A stretch of DNA of 64,000 nt from assembly GCA_021292105.1 (NCBI GenBank), contig CM037874.1, positions 8,613,653 to 8,677,652 on the forward strand, written 5' to 3'. A model generated the notes under the pieces. The model was not told the origin of the DNA. It saw nothing but the letters and a program-made list of their open reading frames with translations, and made no database searches. The DNA is from Anadara kagoshimensis. Lineage: Eukaryota; Mollusca; Bivalvia; Arcoida; Arcidae. This document shows positions 25,691-36,928 of this stretch, one piece after another; within the stretch, counting starts at the first letter, position 1; each line of letters opens with the position of its first letter. The position numbers and the translations under genes were made by a program.

Positions 25691-26089
25691 TATTATGTAG
25701 TCTTCTAAATAAAGCTTGTAATATATATCTATCGTGAATATTGATTACAATTTAAATACACTGGCGATATGTGATACGGTTTATTAAAATTGCAAGAGGT
25801 ATAATAAGCTTGATAAGCATAAGGAATGCATGATATTGTAATGTTGAAATTATTTAGAACAAAAACTCTTCTGAGATGAATGTGAATGATGTCATGATTA
25901 GTGCTTAAGAAAAATTAGCGATGTATTCTATTTATACTTTCTCACATTCGAATCTTCCAGCGTGGGATTCGGACCCTTGCAATGATCGAAAACAGCTTAC
26001 AGATCACAGTTCCTATGTTTAAATCAAATTAGCGATCAATGTGTTTTAACTTCAATCACGCTATGGCAATAAGCAACGATTGGCTTTGG

Positions 26090-26250
26090 CTTTTACCACG
26101 TCTACCCCGTATACGATTTTAAGGTATCGTCTTGTTATCCCTTCTAAACACCAAATCGCCAGGAGTCATTGCCATTGCCTGGGTTGACCTGCTTTGGGAT
26201 CGAACCCTTACCTTTGTCTTATGAAATGAATGCAATGCCAACTTATTAAC
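26090..26250 (-). mobile_element. tRNA-derived SINE-like element
   Basis: Minus strand: AGTTGGCATTGCATTC (box A-like, near 26240) and, downstream, GGTTCGATCCC (exact box B, near 26200). A body follows to about 26090. A further box B-like GGTCCGAATCC on the same strand near 25970 may be another relic. Confidence 0.5.
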
Positions 26251-29054
26251 AACAGTAGTTTAATCAGTGCAGTTGACTAATCAAAATTGTGTCTAAATTC
26301 AACTAGATTTCTCATAAAAAAGTTACACTAAATGTGAAAGTTGATGTTGTATTTCAATACATATAAAAAAGTCTGTCGTCGTATCAATGAGCAATACAAA
26401 CATATCGATATATTACACGGTATGCGCGTTTTAACAATATATACCAAAGCACCATTGCAAAAACAGTTCCGTTATCGTCGTCGGGTGTTACATTTTGAAA
26501 TTTTATGAAAACACATCCAAAAGCAGAACACTTGTATAATTTACCTATTTTCTAATTATTTTACATATATATATATGCATTGACCATGTTTGTTCTTGAT
26601 TCTGTCCAACTTGATTATATTTCTGTTTAGTGTTTATTGTATTAATGGGTGGTTAATGATAGCTACATTTTCTAGTTATATTTTATTTCTTCACATCCGT
26701 CATACAATCCAGACTGTTATAACAAAATCAGGTTTTGAAATTGATTTTTCAATACTTGCTAATTACCTTGCCTTTAATAATGACAAAATACTTCTATTGT
26801 TGGCATGCTTTCATACTTACACCTTGCTCTTTGATAATTTCAATATTTTCAGAAGATTCAAACGATGCATATTTTAAATCTAAAGTTACTTTTAGTAAAA
26901 ACATATTTTAAAGCTCAAGTTACTTCATACTTCCGTTAGGCGTTTACAAAAAACTAACATTTCAAGAGAGACTAGATAGTCGAATGATCGCTTAAAAGTG
27001 CGTTTACTGGTGATACTGCATTTCGCTTTATAGCGGGCATATCTTTGTACTAGTGAGAAAGGGTTTCAGTCGTGACCGCCTCGATATAAGTGATAAAATA
27101 TTGATTGTGGCGTAAAATGTCATTAGCCCACTCTTCCGGACTGCTTGTATATGCTCTAATTGTTTTTTTTAACTTAAAACCTCTTATAGAAGTTTTACCA
27201 TCTTTTTACAACCATTTTTCATCATGTATATGATGTTATTTAAGAATTGATACCAGAACTGCAAATCTATATTACAAAAATATCGGTTAAGATAATATAA
27301 AAATCTAGTCTAGTGAACTTAAAATCTACAATCAATTAAAACAATGATGATAATATCAAAACACCTCCTACAGAAGTGTCAAGTAATTAAAACGGTATTA
27401 AGACAAGTTTTCAGCCTCTTGTGTGTTTCCGTTGCTGTCATGCTCTGCATGATTTTCCGATTACGTGTTTCACATTCATACTGAATTCACAGCGGAATTT
27501 CCAAATTTGTTTTAATGTTTTCTGCGTTTAATTTCTTTGACATTTTCTTTAAACGTTTTAAACTTGTTTCATTATAACCAACTTTTAAAACAAAAGAAAA
27601 AGAGAAAAAAGCAAATCAAAAAAGTATATAGAAATATATAGAAATTTACCTTATTTTAGAATTTTTTGACGACTTCTCTTTCCTAAATCCATATCAGTAT
27701 TTTAGAATCCCATGATCGTTTCCTGTGAAACACGTGGTCGATTGCTATGCTATTATCACAAGTTAAACCCTTTTGTTGGCATTGAAATTTACCTTTGACG
27801 GAATTCTATCTTAAATATACTTTATATAATATATTCAGACCAAAGTCAGTTGTATAAAAATTCCACAATGATGACGTCTTGGGTCTTTTTAGTCATATTC
27901 AAAATATATCCAAACCATGAATTTTATTTCGCCCTTTGCCGCCTACTGGCAATTGGATTTCAGAACCAATCCTTTTCTTTCTAATACATGTCTCATCAGA
28001 TACTACACATCTATAACCAATCACGTATTCCGTAATATATTCAAAAGAAACCACGTGCTTATGTTTACCTCATGGACTAAAGTTAAAAACATGTGACCTT
28101 TTTAATTTCCAGATCGGATAACCAGTCTAGGGTGTGTCGAATACCCAATGGACTTTTTGCGTGTTAACTTCTCGGAAATTATTTTCCGACTGTGAAGATA
28201 TTTAATTGACTGATATTGTTTATAATGACTGATGAATAATTCATCTGTGAAGATTTATACGATATAATTGAATGTATATCCGTAGTTAATATATTGAATC
28301 CTGTATGATCATATAGTGTATTATTAATCAGTTATTTTTTAATGTAGATTGATTTTACAAATGGATACAGTTCCTTTATAGTGTTTTACATCACTTATCA
28401 ACAATCATTTTTCTGAAGATTCGATACTCGTAGTGTATTATTTATAAGATTTAAACATAGATAAATCATTTAAGATTTATATCAGCCTTACATCAAGTCA
28501 TTTGATCGTTAGAATGAATAAATATTGTAACAGAAAAATCCACAACAGTACATGCCAGATAAGGCTGGAAAAAATATACAAAGATTTCAAAAATAATTAT
28601 GTAAAACGTACATGGGAATGTTCAGCAAAAGACAGCCAAATTTCAAGCCGGGAGACATAAAAAAGTGGAAACTTAGGAAATAAACACAAATAACAAAAGC
28701 CAACAAAATCATAATGAATAATAAAAAACTAAAAATGAAATTCTAGTTAGGACCGATAATTCGTCAAATTCACTTTAAGACTTCCTACTTTTCAAAATCC
28801 CTTACAAAAATACTAGGATATGTGACTTTATATTAAAAGAATATTGCATCTATGCAAGTGCGAGATCAACTTTCTTAATTCAAATATTACAGTATTGACA
28901 AAACGACCATAAAACAGGCTTGCCGCACCGCGGATGATATTTCTCACTACATGTTGTCCAGAGAAATTAATCTCAAACAAAAAGATTTAAGATTCCTTTT
29001 CACTGAAACGTTCATGAAACGGCACAAAAAAATTTCTAGGCGACAAAGGTGGAC
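26251..29054. other. no recognisable gene or repeat
   Basis: The frame at 26590-26877 (+, 95 codons) is rich in Leu, Ile and Phe and could form membrane segments. AT-rich DNA yields such frames by chance and nothing around it suggests a gene. Confidence 0.4.
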
Positions 29055-29220
29055 TATTGGCGGGTGTAGCTAGCTAAACAGGAGGTGCTTACCCTTCCGG
29101 AGCACCCGGCCTCATTTCCCTGGTGGAAGTTCACGTGTCTAACCTAACTTGTCAGTTCCAAAGTTTTTACTTTGCTTCTGGATTGTGATTCGGACATAAA
29201 TTAGTATGTTTCTTTTTGGT
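29055..29220 (+). mobile_element. Penelope-like 3' tail, near consensus
   Basis: Starts at GGCGGGTGTAGCTAGCTAAA and ends TATGTTTCTTTTT. All three UTR hairpins are intact (GGTGCT/AGCACC; the TTCC/GGAA stem, with A-to-T change at its edge; CAAAGT/ACTTTG). Probably one of the youngest copies. Confidence 0.93.
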
Positions 29221-29320
29221 CATTATCCAGTTCTAAGTAAAACTCCTTTTTCTAGTTACATCACCGAATACAAACTAGTTGATGTTAAATAAGAATGGTT
29301 TAAGGTTATGGAATAACACA

Positions 29321-29474
29321 CACATGGCGGGTGTAGCAAGTTAAACAGGAGGTGCTTACCCTAACGGAGCACCCGGTCTCACTTTACGTTTTTAACCTAA
29401 ATTGTATGTTTCAAATGTTTTACTTTGCTTCTGGATTGTGATTCAGACATTGATTAGTATGTTTGTTTTTGATT
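29321..29474 (+). mobile_element. Penelope-like 3' tail
   Basis: Second plus-strand tail within 300 bases of the previous one. The middle is missing (CTGGTGGAAG deleted). It ends in the usual TATGTTTGTTTTTGATT. Confidence 0.9.
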
Positions 29475-29859
29475 TGCAAACATATCTGTATTTTGTGATT
29501 AAAGAAGGTTTTACAACCAATTTCTAGAACGATTGAGAGTATTCCTGTAAGGCTCAGGTTGAAGTTGAAAATGATGGACAGTAAAGAAAATGAAATATAT
29601 TATTGTCTTAATAAGTCGGCAAACCTATAAATTTATTTAGAACTAAATGCAGTGCACTGAGTACCAATGTTAAATGCCTAAAAGATAGTTTTAGAAATAA
29701 ACCAACTATTTCAAAAATATTCACACAATAGCATGCTATTGCGCAAAAGGTGAATACTAAAAGGTTATCAGAAGTCTTAATATAAAGTAAAATCTCCAGG
29801 TGTTTATCGAGCCATTCAGTTTACTGAAACTGATAGTTGGTCTCACTTTCAGTAGTCGG

Positions 29860-30098
29860 TGTCCAGGATTGCCCTAGATATATTTGGCGTGCCATAGTTC
29901 CATGTGACATTCACTCTCAATTTTGATTACACACGTGGCGGATGTAGCTGGCTAAACAGGAGGTGGTTACCCTTCCAGAGCACCATCCGGCCTCACTTCC
30001 CTGGTGGAAGTTTACATGTTTACCTAATTTGTCAGATTCAAAGTTTTCACTTTGTATTGGGACTGTGACTTGTCAAAGATTAGTATATTTGCTTTAAT
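29860..30098 (+). mobile_element. Penelope-like 3' end with RT C-terminal codons
   Basis: Third plus-strand copy in this cluster. It starts within the RT C-terminus (GTGTCCAGGATTGCCC) and runs through the UTR to TTAGTATATTTGC. Confidence 0.88.
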
Positions 30099-31185
30099 TG
30101 GTAACAGACACCGGTGCTCCGACCATGTTCTGAAATCCATCAAAACATGAATGGAATATGTCATTAATGAACCTGATATTACTGTTTATATATGTTGAAT
30201 AAGATGTGCTTAATGTAAAATATCTGAGATTGACTGGTAAAAGTAGGGATGAATTTTTATTTATCAATTAATTTTTTTATGACCACATCTTACTTCTACC
30301 ACTTAATTGCAATGAATGGTATTACCAACATCAAATGCAGCCGTTTTAGACGTAGTAAATGGCACGGATGGAACAAGGATATTTTTCTAACGCTTTAACA
30401 AATGAAAAGCACGACTGAAGCTTATCCAACCAATTGATGTGAAAATATGATACTGTTCTATTACATAAACAAACACTAGAGTTATGAGAACAAAATTATT
30501 TAACACAGGATTGCGTTCACACAAGTTTCAACGCTGTAACGCTTCGAACATGTGATAATACTGAACTTGTGAAAAGAAAGGTAATTAAGCACATTGTACA
30601 TACAGTAAAGACCTGTCGAAAGTTAAACACCAAACCAATGAATTATTGCCTAATCGACATTTCATCTCTGCCCCTCTTTAGTGTTATCTACACAGCCGCT
30701 ATCTATCTCCGGGTAGATTTTTGGCGGCTAGCAATTTATATCTCGGCAGCCGAGATTCGATTGTTTTACCTGGGGTCCGTGTTAAACTGTCGACATGTCT
30801 GTACTTTACTGCAATTATATATGAACATCTGGAAAAATAACAAAAAAGAGTCTTATCTGGGACAGGTGAAATGCACTATTCTAACATGACCTCCATATTC
30901 CTTCATAGGAAACATGTAGAGAGCCAGCCGTGGTAAAACAAACGATATACCCATCGCTGTTCCCTTTTAATGACGTACTCCCTTGCTTATTTTATGACGT
31001 CATGCTATGTGTCGCGAACAATGGTTGTGACGTAATTTTCATTCATAAAATCATTTATTTCAATGGAGGTAATATCAACAGCGGAAATGTTTCAATGGAC
31101 CTTTTTGCAAAAAGATAGTAAAATGTACTTCCGAAGAAGAGTTCGCAATGTTAATTTTAATTATTTTTTTAGTCATGTTAGAATT
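30099..31185. other. no gene; GC-richer patch with hairpins and CRE-like sites
   Basis: At 30660-30790 there are small GC-rich hairpins, including ATCTCGGC-A-GCCGAGAT (30740-30756). Three TGACGT sites occur at 30971, 30995 (full TGACGTCA) and 31028. The open frames (30569-30889, 106 codons; 30930-31118) resemble no family I know. Confidence 0.4.
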
Positions 31186-31357
31186 GAAATGATCAACATA
31201 TACCCGCGGTATATCGTCGAATAATACATTGGCTGTCGTTTACATGCGGCGAATATATCACTCGGTGGCAAAGCCACCTCGTGATATATTCTTCCGCATG
31301 TGAACTCCGCCCCCTGTATTATTCGACGATATACCACGGGTAAATGTTGATAATTTC
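31186..31357. mobile_element. fold-back (hairpin) element
   Basis: Arms of about 84 bp (31186-31269 and 31274-31357) match at about 80-85%, centred on GGTGGC-AAA-GCCACC. The GTATATCGTCGAATAATAC blocks in the arms are perfect. No coding content. A fold-back MITE is the likeliest identity. The central GC-rich part would form a very stable cruciform or RNA hairpin. Confidence 0.87.
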
Positions 31358-32700
31358 TTAAATAAAATCGTTATTTAGATGAAACAAACATCAGTGTAGT
31401 TGTGTACTCTTACTCTGTCAAATAAAAACAATAACAAGTAAACAGCATAAAATAAGAATGTTGACATTACATGTTGATTTCGTAAATATTTTGAAATGTA
31501 GACAAGCTGCCGATGGTGGCACCCATATAATGTTTTAACTGTCTTGTATCAATGTGCAATTTTGAAAACAATTTTTTTATCAATTTGGATTAAGAAGTGT
31601 CATTCAGAATTATAAAACTTAAACTTTTATTTCTAACATCTTCTATAGTGCAGAAAAAACGTTCAAAACAGATATTTTGGTAATATGTCTTTTTTTTATC
31701 CAAGTCATAAATCAATACCATATATCATTATTTTTTCAATTTTTTTTGCCGCACGAGACCATACATGTTAAAAATTTTTGAAAACAAAACGGAAAAGTTA
31801 TTTAAGAAACTATCATTAAAAGTTTGCTCTTGTTTATCATGCTTTGTGGTGGAAAGGTAGGCAAGGTTTAAAACAGCCAACAGGACAGGTAATAGGTCAG
31901 ATGCAAATGGTAAACAGGCCATAATGTATTTTATATGTAAATTAACTTTCTTTCTGGGTGTGTTTAAGGTAATCTATGTATTTATATACAACACTCAAAA
32001 CTGTACTATTATTAGCAAAATGTGTGCTAAAGTTTAGAGTTCTATTTCAATGCATAAATATAAAAGTAATTTTATATGTATGCACATAGAACAATTAGTG
32101 TTTCTAAACATGTTGGAAATGTAGGTTTACAGGTTGTCATGTATTTATGCAGGTCATGAACCCAATCTTAATCTGCTTAAAGGGTCAGGTAATATTAAAT
32201 AATGTAAACTTTCACCCTCTACACAAATCTCCAATGTGGCATTTGGAATTGGTTATGATAACTTAAACATTTTTTTGTTTTTCCATAAAAAATTCAGAAA
32301 TTATCTCACTTGATGCGGCAAAAACTTTCATGGAAAATGTTATATTGGGTTTCAATTTTTAATTTGAAATGAAAAAGATATTTTACCAAAATACCTGTTT
32401 TGAACGAGTTTCCTACACTATACCATTACTAATATTACTTATTCCTATGGTAGATAAGGAAGATTTTGTAGTGAATGACTAAATAAACATTACAAATCAA
32501 ACCAAAATTCTTTGGTGTATAATATTAAGGTTTTGTTCTTGTCAATCAAGTATTGTTGAGAACTTTTTTTTTGAAAAACAAATCATTAGTTTTAGAGACA
32601 CACTAAAACAGTTTACTTAATGGGTGTTTTGGAAAGTAAACTACTAAGTAAATGTAGCTAGCTAGTTGTTATTTTAAACAATGTATGTAACTATTACATG
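31358..32700. other. no recognisable gene or repeat
   Basis: AT-rich, nothing assignable. Confidence 0.4.
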
Positions 32701-32701
32701 T

Positions 32702-32925
32702 TACACCAGTTTTAATTTTACAGCACTAGACTGCCGTTTCGGAATAATATTCCTCAACAGTAGTGCTTGGACCCAAATTGTGATTTTTTAAGAGTTTGAG
32801 GAAATGTCCAAAGGACCAAAATATATTTTATCAAATTTAGCTAAGGAAATACTTTGCATGAGGGAGTATACCATAGTTTTAAAGGAATTTCAAATTTTAT
32901 TATAATTCAATGTTTTACTTACCAA
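32702..32925 (-). mobile_element. hammerhead-bearing repeat unit
   Basis: Minus-strand unit. It has the ACTAAGGTATACTCCC-like and CATGCAAAGTATTTCC blocks, the GGTCC block, then the hammerhead and ACTGGTGTAA. The same block order occurs at 33870-34060, 48557-48930 and 61748-61945. Confidence 0.85.
32722..32767 (-). ncRNA. type I hammerhead ribozyme, one core change
   Basis: Sense on minus strand: stem I AGCACTA pairs with TAGTGCT (7 of 7). The core is CTGTTGA instead of CTGATGA. Stem II is GGAAT-ATT-ATTCC, followed by GAAAC, then a minimal stem III (AC/GU around GGCA) and GTC before the predicted cut. The A-to-T change in the invariant core should impair cleavage. Confidence 0.85.
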
Positions 32926-33372
32926 AATCTTTTTTCTCAAATAATTTTCATTTAGTTATATATCCATCGTAGTAGAGCTATAGGACTTTTTAATCATATA
33001 TACATGTGCATATTTACTAGACATTCAGAGTTTTATTTTTGCTGTTTTTTCTTTTTTTGTTTTCCCTCACGTCACGAAATGTATCATTCATAATTGATAC
33101 AATATGGAACGCGTGAAATGTTCATTATATTCATTGAAAATGAACCTTTCCACATGACTCAAAGTGTGAACATGTCATAATTTTAGAATGATGTATTAAC
33201 TGCATGTCATTCCGTATATTTATAGTTAACTGAAAAAGAAAATTATTTAAAAATATGGAAAAAATGATTCATATCATAATAATCATGTCACGGAAAGTTA
33301 CACAAGAACAGTGGTCATCGTGTTCGAGGTGAACTTAATTTCTGCAATGTATTGAATGTTGCAAGGAATTCT

Positions 33373-33401
33373 AAAAATGGATTAGTATGTTTGTTTTAAT
33401 T
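33373..33401 (+). mobile_element. Penelope-like tail, terminal 29 bases
   Basis: ATGGATTAGTATGTTTG followed by TTTTAATT matches the extreme 3' end of the tail. A very short 5'-truncated copy. Confidence 0.6.
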
Positions 33402-33869
33402 CATGGTGCTTATAAGCGAAGGAAAAAATAGAATCCACAAGTCTGGCCAGTAGTTTATTATACGACGGAGGTCTGAAAGACATGTACACCTGATTACATT
33501 TGACCTATCATATGTGCTAGTTAGCCTGTAATTACTATTAAGTGAAGCATGTTCTGTTTATCTCATTCATTTTAAGAATCTTTTCCTTTTCTACCTTTGA
33601 AAATAAAAGGAACTGTAACATATCTTATGGAAATCGAATTTAAACATATTAATGCGTAGGCATTAAATTGTAAAAGTATGAACTTGCAAACACTTTGTTA
33701 TTTCATCAGGGTATTTAGTCCGACGCCTGTCCAAAATTCACTATGAATAAGGCTGTACACATGGATTTGTTGTCCTAAAATAGATGTACAGTTGCCCTGA
33801 GGAATGTTGCAGTTACGTATTCTTATCTCTGATAAGCATATGCTAATTTTAATTTAATAGGGCAAAGCA

Positions 33870-34060
33870 TGCAAAGTATTTCCTGGGTAAATGCAATCAT
33901 AATTTGGTAAAATATATTTTGGTTCTTTTATCTTTTCAACATCTTGAAAACAATTTTGGTTTTATAATTTCGGTCCAAGCACTGCTGATGAGGAATTGTA
34001 TTCCGAAACGGCCGTCTAGTACTGTAAAGTTAAAACTGGTATAATATGTAAGCTAAATTG
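33870..34060 (+). mobile_element. hammerhead-bearing repeat unit
   Basis: Plus-strand unit: CATGCAAAGTATTTCCTGG, ATATTTTGGTTCTTTT, TTTTCAACATCTTG, then the hammerhead and AAAACTGGTATAATATGTAA. Inverted relative to the unit 1.2 kb upstream. Confidence 0.87.
33978..34023 (+). ncRNA. type I hammerhead ribozyme, intact core
   Basis: CTGATGA (33985-33991), stem II GGAAT-TGT-ATTCC, GAAA, minimal stem III (AC, loop GGCC, GU) and cleavage triplet GTC (34014-34016) before T. Stem I is AGCACTG against TAGTACT: five pairs, one G-U, one C-A mismatch. All core bases of the motif are present. Short stem III is typical of the hammerheads known in Penelope-like elements and retrozymes, which usually act as dimers. 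Confidence 0.9.
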
Positions 34061-34250
34061 TATTTTTTGTTTTTTTAGACGGTGATAGCTGAAGCATTAT
34101 TACACTCACCTGTTCCAGTTTTTTCATTTTAATTGAGAAAATAATGAGATATCAATAACTGTTTATATAAGTTGATAATATTGTTGCATTGAGTTTTGTC
34201 AAGTTCATGTTTTTTCTTTACTTGATATAATATCCAAATCAAGAACGAGC

Positions 34251-34541
34251 AGTTGAGTTGAGTTGAGTAATGGTGCTTAACGTCCAAGTCAAGAATATTT
34301 CACTTATATCGAGACGTCGCCAGCTATACGAGAAGGTGTAGAAAGTTGCAGCAGGGTTCTTTATCATGCTAAGCCTACCGTGACACGGGACCTCGTTAAT
34401 TTTAAGCTCCCACCCGAAAGAACCGTGACTTTCATTTCGTAATGCCTAGTGCTTGGCAAAAGAACAGTCACTACCCACTATCAAGTCTTAGACCAGACCC
34501 GGTCGGGGCGAGCACTCTACCAAATGAGCTACCGCAGTGGA
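34251..34541 (-). mobile_element. tRNA-derived SINE
   Basis: Minus strand begins near 34540 with GCGGTAGCTCATTTGGTAGA, a clear tRNA 5' half with box A. The box B region is shortened. The body contains blocks (CCTACCGTGACACGGG, CAGTCACTACC) that I recall as a SINE common in molluscs. The far end carries (GAGTT)n, a simple 3' tail. The open frame 34449-34658 lies across it and is not a gene. Confidence 0.8.
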
Positions 34542-34977
34542 ATCAAGAACGAGGAGGAGTATTTGTCGTGTTTTGAATTCTTCTTATCCTATTACTTACT
34601 TAAAGCATTGTTCATTAGAATAATGTCAGTGAAACGGAAAATATTTAATAATATCTAACATCAAATAGGAAAAAATCAATTATTAATTTAGAAGTATGAG
34701 TTACTCAACATAAAAGTACATAACTAATAATTAGAAAAAACCTGTCCATTTAATATGCCAGACAAATCAAGACCAGACTTAAGTTCGTAGAGAAACGAAC
34801 ATTTTCTGTTTGTTTGTTTGTTTTGTTTACAAGTATTCATTGACCGAAATCTCAATACGCTAATATTTCTATGTATATGGGTATCGATTGGACAATTTTC
34901 TCTTTAAAAATATACAATTCTAACTCATGAACAAAGATAAAAATTATCACGAGGCAACAACGTATCTAAATCATAAT

Positions 34978-35140
34978 CAAACAGATCTGTCCATGTCTAA
35001 TTCACAATCCAAAAAGCAAAGTAAAAAACTTTAAAAGCTGGTAATTTTAGTTAAACGCTTGAACTTCCATCACGGAAGTAATACCAGGTGCTCCGGAAGA
35101 ATAAACACCTTCTGTCTAGCCAAGTATATCGGCCAGATGA
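34978..35140 (-). mobile_element. Penelope-like 3' tail, degenerate
   Basis: Minus-strand tail: AAGCAAAGTAAAAAACTTT, TTGAACTTCCATCACGG, GGTGCTCCGGAAGAAT and CTGTCTAGCC in order. Confidence 0.78.
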
Positions 35141-35173
35141 TAAATAGACAATATTAACTGTTTAATAAATAAA

Positions 35174-35215
35174 ACAATCACAATTCAAAAGCAAAGTAAA
35201 ACATTTATTAAGAAA
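35174..35215 (-). mobile_element. Penelope-like tail, short piece
   Basis: ATCACAATTCAAAAGCAAAG then TAAAACA matches the terminal part of the tail only. Confidence 0.45.
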
Positions 35216-35393
35216 TATTTGCCAGACGGGATAAAATGACATATCAAATACAGTGTTTTGTTAAAGTACCTTTCAGGAACCTAACAACTAAGAACTTATT
35301 TTAAAACCAATTACTACATCACGAAAATTGGATTTGTCATGGTGGTAGCAATAATTAATTTATTTGTGCCTCTTTTAAAAGGTGGAATAAATA

Positions 35394-35452
35394 AAAAACA
35401 AACATATCCGCCCATGCCAAAATCACAATCCAAAGTCAATTGTAAAGAAAAA
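35394..35452 (-). mobile_element. Penelope-like tail, short piece
   Basis: AAAAAACAAACATA, CCATGCCAAAATCACAATCC and TTGTAAAGAAAA follow the tail's terminal order. Confidence 0.5.
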
Positions 35453-36767
35453 ACGTGCATTTAAAAACCGCCCATGACATTAAGAACACGTGACAATTAC
35501 TTATATAATAAGACAAATTAAAACATGTGGAGACCACATAATAAAATTCCATTTTAGCTTAAAAAAGGTTTACTCCATTTTATCATACTAATTTTACACT
35601 CAATTAGAACAATATGATTGTCGATGTGACCTTTAAGAAAGGGTAGCAGACAAAGTTCTATGACAGAAGCTTTTATTGTAATTTCAGCATAGTTATAGGT
35701 CAAATGCAGATTATATACTGGGTCAAACCTTTTAAAACTTTGATCTACTTTTCTATTCTATATTTCTTAAGAAAAGTCCCGAAATAATTCAAAATTTATT
35801 TAGTTATAGACAGTATACGCATATTCTGTTTTTACACTATTAGAAGTGGACTGTTGTGTGCCACACAGTGACGGTATCTCCGAAAAGAAAGAATGATCTC
35901 GCTAGATCCCGTTTCGTTCGCGTTTCAATATGGCGATTAACGTGAATTTGACACAAATTGTTCAACTCACCAGTATAGGGATTGTTGTGTAGGATAAATG
36001 GACTTTTTTGTAATTTGATCGATTTAAGAATTATGTTTACACGTTGCCTGTGGTGAAAGCTTGGGTTAATATCAATTATTTCCAATAGTAGGTACAGACA
36101 TTATTTAGTTGACATGTCTAGAAGAAGGGCAATCATAAATATATGTTATTACTCTTAATTTTTAGAGTTGAGAGCTTGGCTGAACAGGTATATATTTCAT
36201 TACTAACGTCTTATTATTTGGCAATGTTCGTTGCTGTTTAAATGCTGGCCATATTACGTGTTCTTCTTTCGAACGTCTTACATTATGTTTATTTTTGAAG
36301 CATGTAAACTAGACACAAGTATAGGTTCCTATATCACCAAGAAAATCCTTGTCTAGTACCCGGTATCCTTTGTCTTTTTTCTTTTACTGTTTTTATGATT
36401 GCAAAAATACTTATTTTTTAAAATTGTTTATCACAGGTGAAAAGAATCAAACACTGTTGTAAAAATAAGTGTTAAAGTTGAATCCTTATGCATCAAGCAG
36501 CATCATAACTGAGTTATTTCGTTACAAATTCAAAACCAATGATCAAACATATATGTGTTTTTCTCACACAAACATCTCAAATAAAATAAAAATGCTAATA
36601 ATTTTGATAATACACAACAACTGAACACCGAGTCATCTGTATCTATCTACGTTTATGAAAACAAAATTTTTTAATAAATACTTGAAGATAATAAATCATG
36701 CCCAGCTTATACGAGTTAATTCTGTTTGGGAATACATGTATGTATCAAAAGTCCAGGTAATAAAGTA

Positions 36768-36928
36768 ATCACTTTGAAAATCGTGTCACGTTTAGTAAAA
36801 CACATATACTTCTACCAAGAAAGTAAACCCAGATGCTGCGGAAGGGTAAATGTCTCTTAAAACTAGTTACACCTGTCACGTGCGAAATCAAAGTTTGGAA
36901 TTAAACTATGCCACATCAAATATATATC
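36768..36928 (-). mobile_element. Penelope-like 3' tail, degenerate
   Basis: Minus-strand tail lacking the extreme 3' end: CTTCTACCAAGAAAGTAAA, GATGCTGCGGAAGGGTAAA, TTACACCTGTCACGTG and CTATGCCACATC in order. Confidence 0.7.

Noticed and set aside
26590-26877. 95-codon hydrophobic frame
   Set aside because: Leu/Ile/Phe-rich frames arise readily from T-rich DNA. No motif or gene context supports it.
34449-34658. 69-codon frame
   Set aside because: It begins within the tRNA-derived SINE and continues into AT-rich flank.
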